64,000 nt of DNA from Sphingobacterium faecale (GTDB lineage Bacteria; Bacteroidota; Bacteroidia; Sphingobacteriales; Sphingobacteriaceae), in the NCBI RefSeq assembly GCF_016746095.1, contig NZ_JAERTY010000004.1, positions 186,001-250,000 on the forward strand, in the 5' to 3' direction. Below are positions 9,218 to 16,529 of the stretch, in pieces. A program made the translations under genes and the position numbers. The notes under the pieces were generated by a model. It was not told the origin of the DNA. It ran no database searches and saw only the letters and a list, made by a program, of their open reading frames with translations. Each line of letters opens with the position of its first letter. The first letter of the stretch is position 1.

Positions 9218-10855
9218 CTATATTAAATCTTTAAGCGCAACTTGTTGAAATACCAGATCGGCCTGGCTGCTCTCATATAGAACACCTATCGTGTCTTCGT
9301 CGATAGAGGTGATACAGGAGTACCCCCTTCCCTTACCTTCATCCAGTAATGTCTTTGTTTGCCAGGTTTCTCCATTATCCTTACTGACTTTAAGGGTGAT
9401 ATTGATACGTTCATACTTCGAGTCCGGATTACAGAAAATAAGAACAGACTTCACTTCTCCATTTTCCTTATAACAGTGTTTATGTATGCTCGCCATACAG
9501 GTGGGCTCTATTAAAGCGCTATGTGAAGTAGGATGCTCTACCCATGTCTTTCCCAGATCTGTAGTTATTGCGATAGCCCGTCCATTATCATCTCCCTTAC
9601 GTGTAGCGTTCAGGTTAGAGCGCATATTCAGCATGATACGGCCACCCTCCAGTTCGACAGCCATACATTCTGTGGTCGATCTCGGCAGCGCTGCATCGGA
9701 TGTCGTCCAGCTTTCACCTCCGTCCTTACTATAAGTGATATTAGAAAACGCCTTGCCTGTCCTGTCCCGACCCTGCGTAGGCATCACTAATGTCCCGTCC
9801 TTCAAGGTCAGGCCATGTCCGGGTGCCGGCGCCCATAACCACCATTCTTCCTTTTTACACATCTGCGTAAGATTTATCGGAGCTGACCACGATTTGCCAT
9901 GGTCCGTACTCTTTACCAGTAAAAACTGAGAAGTTTCTTTTATACCGAATCCAGGTTGGGATCCTTTAGTTTTCCATTGATGATTCCATATTTCCTTCCC
10001 ATCTTTTACTCCCGGATACCAAGTCCCTGTTTCATCGATAACCCCATACATCCAAAGACCTGCCACGTAAATATCACCTGTATTGTCGTCCAATAGGATA
10101 TTGGCATCAGACACCCCGTTCCATTTTTGTCCTAGCCCGCCATATTCCCCCATATCTATAGCGACCTCCATAGGCAGCCAGGAGACACCCCTATCCAGAC
10201 TTCTCGATACACCGATATCCATATGTCCTTGCAGATCCCTTCCCGATTCATATCGGGCATCATAGACCGCGACAAGACTCCCGTCTTTCGCCGTTACGAT
10301 TCCGGGTATCCTGCTCGTATGTACCCCCTCTTGTTTGTGTCTTCTTACAGCAACAGCCAGTCTATGCGTACTTTTTGAGATATCATTTATCAAGTGCCTT
10401 TTTTTGTTAACGGATAGGTTTTTATAGGACAGTACAAACGGTGATAACATATTTTTTACAGGTCTTACCCTCAAGCTGACCCAATAGTAATTATCTCCTT
10501 CCTTCAAGTCTGATTTAAACGATAGTTTGTTCCTCCCCTTTTTGGCCTTCACATGTTTCGCTAGCATATATTTCGACTTATTACTGTCCTTTAATAAGGA
10601 AGTATCTCCAGCCGAATACCACACTTCGATCGCCTCTACGATCTGCGAAGCGCGTCCATCTAATCCCATCTCCAACACAATTGCCTGTTCTGCTCTTGCC
10701 ACATCACTATTTATCTTATAACGTTTTACAACATTAATAGATTGATCTACCAAAACCGGCAGCACATATAATTTAGAGGTAATATCAATAGGCTCTGCAA
10801 AAACAATAGAAGCATTTAAAAACAACAAACTCCATACAATCAATCGAATCATCAT
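9218..10855 (-). CDS. nanH: Exo-alpha-sialidase, GH33, with N-terminal BNR-associated domain
   Basis: 545 residues, signal peptide about 1-20 (ends SIVFA). Residues 25-150 form a beta-sandwich of the kind found before Bacteroides sialidases. The propeller begins with SRIPGIVTAKDGSLVAVYDA, carrying the first catalytic arginine. Asp-boxes follow: SLDRGVSW, STDHGKSW, SKDGGESW, TTDLGKTW and SKDNGETW. TTECMAVEL holds the likely glutamate and MLNMRSN a second arginine. It releases terminal sialic acid in the periplasm or at the surface. It is the first gene of the nanH-nanA-nanM-nanT-esterase unit and has its own promoter region with the locus-specific palindrome. Confidence 0.92.
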   Translation of the reverse strand: MMIRLIVWSLLFLNASIVFAEPIDITSKLYVLPVLVDQSINVVKRYKINSDVARAEQAIVLEMGLDGRASQIVEAIEVWYSAGDTSLLKDSNKSKYMLAKHVKAKKGRNKLSFKSDLKEGDNYYWVSLRVRPVKNMLSPFVLSYKNLSVNKKRHLINDISKSTHRLAVAVRRHKQEGVHTSRIPGIVTAKDGSLVAVYDARYESGRDLQGHMDIGVSRSLDRGVSWLPMEVAIDMGEYGGLGQKWNGVSDANILLDDNTGDIYVAGLWMYGVIDETGTWYPGVKDGKEIWNHQWKTKGSQPGFGIKETSQFLLVKSTDHGKSWSAPINLTQMCKKEEWWLWAPAPGHGLTLKDGTLVMPTQGRDRTGKAFSNITYSKDGGESWTTSDAALPRSTTECMAVELEGGRIMLNMRSNLNATRKGDDNGRAIAITTDLGKTWVEHPTSHSALIEPTCMASIHKHCYKENGEVKSVLIFCNPDSKYERINITLKVSKDNGETWQTKTLLDEGKGRGYSCITSIDEDTIGVLYESSQADLVFQQVALKDLI

Positions 10856-10884
10856 AAAAACAGCATTTAGGTATTATAATTATA

Positions 10885-10906
10885 TAGTACTTATGTACTA
10901 CAAATA
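10885..10906 (-). promoter_or_regulatory. Putative operator at the nanH promoter
   Basis: TAGTAC-TTAT-GTACTA at 10885-10900 is a perfect dyad with a 4-base centre. It continues into CAAATA, so that bases 10891-10906 (TTATGTACTACAAATA) are identical to a site before the first gene of the locus. On the minus strand the adjoining TTTATTTG resembles a -7 box, which would put the dyad over the transcription start. Operators of FadR-type regulators often have GT...AC arms. The GntR gene starts about 750 bases away. Confidence 0.6.
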
Positions 10907-10913
10907 AAATTAA

Positions 10914-10951
10914 CAAAAAAATATAAGATATCAAGGAATATCTTATATTTT
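10914..10951 (-). terminator. Intrinsic terminator of the gntR gene
   Basis: A perfect 14-bp stem, AAAATATAAGATAT (10918-10931) with ATATCTTATATTTT (10938-10951), encloses CAAGGA. It starts just after the regulator's stop codon, and the A-run at 10914-10920 becomes a T-run on the minus strand. It separates gntR from the nanH unit, so nanH needs its own promoter. Confidence 0.8.
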
Positions 10952-10954
10952 TCT

Positions 10955-11647
10955 CTATTTACTCAGATTTTCATAATGCGGTCTCAAATGCTCCCGCATG
11001 GCCAGTACAAAATCTTCTTTCGTACCTTCTTTCAGTATTTTCACCAGGTCCGCATGTGATACATTAGATTTAATACTTCTATTCTCGTTTTTGAGCACAT
11101 AATCAAATACCGGCATCAGCATAATCTGAAATCTTTTCAAGGTTTCATTTCCAGTTATTTCATATAGTTTGCCATGGAAAGCAATCTCGCTATTTACTCG
11201 AAACACATCGTTATCCCCAGATTTATCCTTCTTTATAATTGCTTCCAATTCTTTAATATCAGCATCAGTCTTCCGAAGAAACAAGAGGTCAGCCAATCCC
11301 GACTCCAGTACCAGCCGCAATTCAAAAAGATTCTTCAACGTCGATGTATCCATTAACTGTGGATTCAGCACCCGTTCAAAAGAACCGAGTATATCAGGAC
11401 TAGTCAGCACCATTCCCCTCTTCTTCTTAGATTCTATCAGTCCCAGCATCCGCAATCTACTGAGTCCTTCCCGCAGTACATTTCGGCTTACCCCCAAAGC
11501 CTCCGACAAATCCATCTCTGTCGGCAATACATCTCCCGCTTTTAGCCCTTTTTTATCAAGATATTCTCTCAATTGTATCTCCACCAAATCAGCCCTTGTA
11601 TTTACAGCGATTGGTTTTAGATCGTTCATCAAATCCTTTGTTGACAT
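10955..11647 (-). CDS. FadR/GntR-family transcriptional regulator of the sialic-acid locus
   Basis: 230 residues. An N-terminal winged helix-turn-helix (about 20-85) contains LPTEMDLSEALGVSRNVLRE and LGLIESKKKRGMVL, typical of GntR proteins. The all-helical C-terminal FCD domain (about 105-225) has ELRLVLESGLADL, SEIAFHGKLYEITGN and a final MREHLRPHY, giving the histidines expected for a metal or sugar-acid pocket. It sits inside the locus, between two sialidases, on the same strand. A related motif is found at its own promoter, at nanH and at the first gene of the locus, so it is the likely local repressor. The ligand is presumably Neu5Ac or ManNAc. Confidence 0.87.
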   Translation of the reverse strand: MSTKDLMNDLKPIAVNTRADLVEIQLREYLDKKGLKAGDVLPTEMDLSEALGVSRNVLREGLSRLRMLGLIESKKKRGMVLTSPDILGSFERVLNPQLMDTSTLKNLFELRLVLESGLADLLFLRKTDADIKELEAIIKKDKSGDNDVFRVNSEIAFHGKLYEITGNETLKRFQIMLMPVFDYVLKNENRSIKSNVSHADLVKILKEGTKEDFVLAMREHLRPHYENLSK

Positions 11648-11667
11648 GGTCCTTGTTTTATATTTCT

Positions 11668-11684
11668 TTATGTTCTACAAAATA
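11668..11684 (-). promoter_or_regulatory. Putative operator at the gntR promoter
   Basis: TTATGTTCTACAAAATA differs from the motif at nanH and at the head of the locus by one substitution and one extra A. It lies 20 bases before the regulator's start codon, in the same position relative to a -7-like TTATTTTG. This suggests autoregulation. The second dyad arm is poorly kept here. Confidence 0.45.
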
Positions 11685-11754
11685 ACATAAAAGTATTGAT
11701 ATTCGAATAGCTAATATAAACAAATCATTAACGTATTAAAAGAGTTAACAATAG

Positions 11755-13032
11755 TTAATCAATAGACCGGATCCAATTTAAATTAACATGATGGTAGTCG
11801 ATAGAATGCTTTCTGTTTATGGCAGCTCCTGCTGATGGATCAATGACCTGCTCCACCAACAGCGCTATTTCATCGTTATTAATACGCGACATACTCGTAT
11901 ACCCTCCATAGCCTAATGCACATAGTTGTCCTTGTGCTATCCCTGGATAAGTTAGCGCTTTAGATGCAAACCAAGACTTTCCATCATCGGCGCTCAATCT
12001 CAACGTCATATTACATCGATAGGACATAGTCTCCCCCTCATTTCGAGCCGGATTTACAAAGGCAATCAGGTTCGGTGTGTACGACATACGCAATATCGCC
12101 CCCTGACATCTGGGATCAATCAGATTAGCGTCCGCACTAAAATTGCCAAATCCACCTTCTATTGATCCTTTAGATATATACCTATACCGTCCTCTATTCC
12201 AAGCACCTGCTACCGCCCTATCATTACGCAACAATAAACCGCTGCTCAACTCTACAATAGATCCTTCAAATGTATTTTTTGGAATACGCTGGTATCTCCA
12301 TGTCATCCCATGATCGTCACTGTAGATATTCCTTTCGCCTGCAGGTATGATCAGACGCCCCTTATTGGGACCATTTTCTATCTGTATACCAGTCCCCGGC
12401 CCTACAGCATCCCATACAAAATCCTTTGGCACCAATTCCTCTGTACGATCGACAGCTTCCGACCAGGTAGCCCCATTATCATCACTGAATATACTAAATA
12501 CCCTACGATCTCCCCATGCTGTAACTGGCGGATATTCTTTTCCATTAAAGCTGCCCCCATTCTGACTATGTACATCCGAATTCCAGGACATAAAAACCCA
12601 AATACGACCCTTGATATAATCTGTCACTACCGTCGGGTTTCCCCAGGTCCCCGCTCCCTCATCGACCAGCACCCTTAAAGTACTCCAGGTTTTTCCTTTA
12701 TCGGTAGATGTCTTCGCTACGATGTCGATATCACCATAATCCAGACTCGTGAGCTTTCGCCCCTCGGCCATTGCAATCAATGATCCGTTTGGCGTCGTTG
12801 TAATACTTGGGATCCGATACGAGTGATACCCTTCTCTTCCCTGCTCGAATACCCGGACTGTTTCTTTGATAACCGTATTATTTCCATTTTCACCGGGTTG
12901 GTATTCCGGTTTTTCAAAATGCCTCACAGCCACCATTCCTGTATCCTTATCTGTACAAGATACATTCAAGACCACCAGCAGTCCTGTTATAATTGGAGCA
13001 ATTCTGCTCTTCAAAAGACACCTATCCTTCAT
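11755..13032 (-). CDS. Exo-alpha-sialidase, GH33, lipoprotein
   Basis: 425 residues. The signal sequence ends VLNVSC, so it is probably lipid-anchored. The catalytic propeller starts with SYRIPSITTTPNGSLIAMAE (first arginine). Four Asp-boxes are visible: STDKGKTW, SDDNGATW, SDDHGMTW and SADDGKSW. FEGSIVEL carries the candidate glutamate, and a C-terminal GYGGYTSMSRI the tyrosine region. It lacks the accessory N-terminal domain of the 545-residue enzyme, so the two are not simple duplicates. It lies 12 bases after the larger sialidase gene and closes the first long transcription unit before gntR. Confidence 0.9.
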   Translation of the reverse strand: MKDRCLLKSRIAPIITGLLVVLNVSCTDKDTGMVAVRHFEKPEYQPGENGNNTVIKETVRVFEQGREGYHSYRIPSITTTPNGSLIAMAEGRKLTSLDYGDIDIVAKTSTDKGKTWSTLRVLVDEGAGTWGNPTVVTDYIKGRIWVFMSWNSDVHSQNGGSFNGKEYPPVTAWGDRRVFSIFSDDNGATWSEAVDRTEELVPKDFVWDAVGPGTGIQIENGPNKGRLIIPAGERNIYSDDHGMTWRYQRIPKNTFEGSIVELSSGLLLRNDRAVAGAWNRGRYRYISKGSIEGGFGNFSADANLIDPRCQGAILRMSYTPNLIAFVNPARNEGETMSYRCNMTLRLSADDGKSWFASKALTYPGIAQGQLCALGYGGYTSMSRINNDEIALLVEQVIDPSAGAAINRKHSIDYHHVNLNWIRSID

Positions 13033-13044
13033 AGCTTTTAAATC

Positions 13045-14940
13045 TTACTTTTTATAGGTTACTATTCCTTCAAACGGGGTATTTATTCCCCCTTCCGTCG
13101 CGATCAGTATTTTGCCGGACGGTAACACTACAGCATCCATATGGCCGACAGGTACGAGATACGTGTTGTATGTCATTTTATTAAATAAAGCGCCTAAACT
13201 ATTAAATGACTGCCCCTGATTCTCACTACGATAAAGCGTAGGCGAATTGGCATACACAGGGCTCATACCATAAGTCCGCGAATCGGTTGCCCTGCTTAAA
13301 GGCGTTGCACAGTACAATTTGCCCTGATCATCCCCCAGCAGCACAGCAGGAAATGTATGTCCAAAATCTCCCGTTGCCAACCCATTCGCATAAGACGCTG
13401 CTGCAGTCCAGGTAGCCCCACCATCAGCGCTGTAACTGACCATCTTATTCCTCGGTGTCACACTGCTGTGTGACAATAGCATCATTAATCGCCCATCGTT
13501 AAGCTCTACAATAGAAGGATTACGTAGATTGGTACCAGCTACTGCACCTGCTACCTGCCAGGTAGCCCCCATATCATCAGAGTACACCACACGGACTTGA
13601 TTCGTTGCCACATTAAGAGGCATGATCAGTCTATCCTTTCGCGCAGGATTTCGTAGTGCAATACCATGTCCTGCAGCATGCTGCACATCTACAACGGTAC
13701 TTCTCAATTGCGCCGTGATATCGACTTCCGGAGACCAGGTTGCTCCATTATCTACCGAACTACGCTGATATATAATCTGCCGGGCGGGATCTATCACATA
13801 ATTATTGGCCGATCTCGTATAGAACAGCTTACTGTACTGCAGAACCAACGTACCGTTACTTGCTTTTACCACCTGAGGATTTGCATAACTGTCTGTCGAA
13901 TTCTCTCCGGCCAGTACCACAATATCTTTACTCCATGTATCACCGCCATCGCTCGATTTCCTTAAGACGATATCGGTATTGCCTATTGCTCTTGTATTTT
14001 GCGCGACACGTTGGTACGCATCCATATACTCGCCCCTACCTTCGGCAAATAAGAGAACATCACCATTATCTGCCGCTGCAAGTGCAGGGCGCTGGATAAA
14101 GTTATAGTCAGCCTCCTTATGGTGAAAAGCGTAATCTACCGTATGAGACTCCGGTGCTTCGATATAGAAATCGTGCACCGTCATAAAGTTCCGCCACGGA
14201 CGTATACTCGGTGTATAGAAAAACAGTTGCTGTTCGGGTAGCTGCATCTTAAAACAAAGCACCCCATTGACTTTGATATAGAACAGATTATCGACGATTA
14301 CAGTTTCAAATTCTGCCGGCATCCCCGGTGTTATTACTTCATTTACCGTAGGCCATCCTGCGGCCGGATTCACACTAAAGGTCTTTTCATAAAGATCCAG
14401 AAAGAACTGAGGTGCGACATTTGAAAAACCATCAAATCCAAAAATAAACTCTTTACCGTTTTCCCAACTGCTCCCCAGTACGATTCCGGCTGCAGTGCCA
14501 TTGAATGTACCGATGGTAGCCTTAAAATACATGTAGAAACGCTTTCCTTTGCCTACAGGCACGAAGTATTTAGAAACCACATAGTTGTTTCGGTAGCTAT
14601 TTTCGCGTCCGCCCACATGATCAGCATTACTCACCGGGTAAGGGTTCCGATGTTGGATAAGGCGCATACCATCTGGTTGCGACAGCCACGAGATGGTATC
14701 ACCACCGGCATAATAGTCTGTAAATCCTTTAAACAGGATCTTGTCGTGAAAAGGCAGCCCCTCTTTCATCAACCAGACACCCGCCTCCCGGTTAGGGTCA
14801 AACGGAAAAGGTAGACTATCCGGCACTTTTACTTCCTCTTCAAAGGGACCGGGAAAACCCCAATGCTGTTCTTTATAACAAGCACTCAGCAGCAGCAGCC
14901 ACAAACAACAATACATCACCTGCGGTGATACTCTCTTCAT
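13045..14940 (-). CDS. Two-domain sialidase-like lipoprotein (lectin-like domain plus BNR propeller)
   Basis: 631 residues from the ATG at 14940, which puts the lipobox LLLLSAC directly after a hydrophobic stretch. An ATG at 14970 is an alternative, and anything further overlaps susD. About residues 30-245 form a beta-rich, laminin-G-like module (GTAAGIVLGSSWENG, FYIKVNGVLCFKMQL). The propeller carries Asp-boxes SSDGGDTW, SVDNGATW, SDDMGATW, SADGGATW and SENQGQSF. The usual FRIP motif is replaced by IQRPALAAADNGDVLLFAE, so the first catalytic arginine may be displaced. It could be a sialidase with altered specificity or a glycan-binding relative. Confidence 0.78.
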   Translation of the reverse strand: MKRVSPQVMYCCLWLLLLSACYKEQHWGFPGPFEEEVKVPDSLPFPFDPNREAGVWLMKEGLPFHDKILFKGFTDYYAGGDTISWLSQPDGMRLIQHRNPYPVSNADHVGGRENSYRNNYVVSKYFVPVGKGKRFYMYFKATIGTFNGTAAGIVLGSSWENGKEFIFGFDGFSNVAPQFFLDLYEKTFSVNPAAGWPTVNEVITPGMPAEFETVIVDNLFYIKVNGVLCFKMQLPEQQLFFYTPSIRPWRNFMTVHDFYIEAPESHTVDYAFHHKEADYNFIQRPALAAADNGDVLLFAEGRGEYMDAYQRVAQNTRAIGNTDIVLRKSSDGGDTWSKDIVVLAGENSTDSYANPQVVKASNGTLVLQYSKLFYTRSANNYVIDPARQIIYQRSSVDNGATWSPEVDITAQLRSTVVDVQHAAGHGIALRNPARKDRLIMPLNVATNQVRVVYSDDMGATWQVAGAVAGTNLRNPSIVELNDGRLMMLLSHSSVTPRNKMVSYSADGGATWTAAASYANGLATGDFGHTFPAVLLGDDQGKLYCATPLSRATDSRTYGMSPVYANSPTLYRSENQGQSFNSLGALFNKMTYNTYLVPVGHMDAVVLPSGKILIATEGGINTPFEGIVTYKK

Positions 14941-14977
14941 ATTTAATTTCGTTAGCTTCGTTCTGATCATGGTCGTA

Positions 14978-16495
14978 TCAATTAACAGGTAAATACCAAT
15001 TTTTTTCATCCTGTAGTTTTTGGAAAATTTCATTCCTCAGCGTTCCATCATATTTTGATGCCACCTTTTCCGCCAGCATATTCCGTCCCGACAGCTTAGA
15101 CCACAACATCAGGTCATACCATCTCTTGCCTTCAAAAGCAAACTCTCTGGCACGTTCGGTAAATATCACCTGTAGCATCAGGTCCTTATCCGTATAATCG
15201 ATATCGGTCGGCAGATACTTTACTAATCCACGGGCTTCGCGGACCATATTGACAAAGTTAAAAGCGGATGCAAAATCATTCAGATATAAATCTGCCAATG
15301 CCTTTAAAAGCCAGGCATCTGCCGACCTATATATCTGCCAACTTGCAATACTGCGGTATGCAGGGCGTCTGGAAGAAACATTATCCAGTCCGATATACTT
15401 CCATATGACGGTATCCTGGCCGAACACCTTAAAGCTAAAATTGGTTCTCACGTCACTACTTTCGTAAGAAAAAATAGTGTTTATGGTCTGCGATGCAGGC
15501 TTCAGATAATATTTACCCCCTTCTGCTGCGATATTGGAGGTAAACTCCTGTAACCTATTTGTTTCAAAACTATTATCAAACCTATATCCAAGTAAAAACA
15601 TACTGTGCTGCGCGGCATAGCTCCCGGTAAACTGATTAGGCCATGCACCGGCAGTACCTAATGAATGTTGGTTATTAACGATGGGCGAATTACAAAAAGC
15701 CGAAGCCGTCTGAAACTCTCCAAGCCATATAGCCAGCTCTGCCGCAAATGTGGCTGCCGTAGGCTGTGATACCCGACCATATCGTTCCTCAGCAGGCAGT
15801 GTCTCATTATTCCATTGAAAGTTCAGCGGCAGCATTCCCAATACTGCAATAGCATCGTTATAGATCATCCGCCATACCTCCTGTTTATCTTTAGGAAACT
15901 GCAACAAGTCTTCAATTTCACCAGCAGATAGGTCAGCGGTCTTACGGCTCACCGTTTTTCCCTGTTGATCCACGTAAGAAATTTCCTCTGCATAATCCGA
16001 ACGGATTATGGGAAAACGCTCAAAAGTCCGTACCAGGTAATAGTAACAGATTGCGCGCAGCAGCAATGCTTCTGCATAATAAGCATTGACACTTTTAGGC
16101 AATAACCTATCGTCCTTACCGATGACATCGTACACACGCTCCAATTGCCGGTTGCATCGGGCTATCGTTTCATAAATACCAGCATAATCAGCATATGGGT
16201 TTTGAGCACTCACATTATTTATGACAAACTCATTCACATAAGGGGCAGGCTCATTCTGTCCCGTTGTGACCATATCAGCGCGCGCATCGCCCCAGAGCAA
16301 AAACTTATGAACATCTTTACTCAATGGTGTATACATACCTAATGCCGAAGCATTTAAATCCTTTTGACTCTTATAGAAATCATCTTCGACAACAGACTCA
16401 TAAGGTTCCACCTCAAAGAAATCAGAACAAGCACTAAAAAAGCCCGATAGTGACAAACAGAGCACCAAACGTCCTATTATTTTTCTATATTCCAT
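14978..16495 (-). CDS. SusD/RagB-family glycan-binding lipoprotein (second pair)
   Basis: 505 residues. Lipoprotein signal with GFFSACSDFF (cysteine about residue 23). The typical early FFEVEP and LNASALGMYTPL region is followed by helical repeats with AEALLLRAICYYYLVRTF, and the conserved SusD C-terminal end with ERAREFAFEGKRWYDLMLWS and NWYLPVN. It should cap the SusC barrel ending at 16530 and bind sialylated oligosaccharides at the surface. It lies 34 bases after susC and is followed within 40 bases by the two-domain sialidase, so all belong to one transcript. Confidence 0.92.
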   Translation of the reverse strand: MEYRKIIGRLVLCLSLSGFFSACSDFFEVEPYESVVEDDFYKSQKDLNASALGMYTPLSKDVHKFLLWGDARADMVTTGQNEPAPYVNEFVINNVSAQNPYADYAGIYETIARCNRQLERVYDVIGKDDRLLPKSVNAYYAEALLLRAICYYYLVRTFERFPIIRSDYAEEISYVDQQGKTVSRKTADLSAGEIEDLLQFPKDKQEVWRMIYNDAIAVLGMLPLNFQWNNETLPAEERYGRVSQPTAATFAAELAIWLGEFQTASAFCNSPIVNNQHSLGTAGAWPNQFTGSYAAQHSMFLLGYRFDNSFETNRLQEFTSNIAAEGGKYYLKPASQTINTIFSYESSDVRTNFSFKVFGQDTVIWKYIGLDNVSSRRPAYRSIASWQIYRSADAWLLKALADLYLNDFASAFNFVNMVREARGLVKYLPTDIDYTDKDLMLQVIFTERAREFAFEGKRWYDLMLWSKLSGRNMLAEKVASKYDGTLRNEIFQKLQDEKNWYLPVN

Positions 16496-16529
16496 GTGTA
16501 TATAATTATCATTATCCTATAAAATCCTA

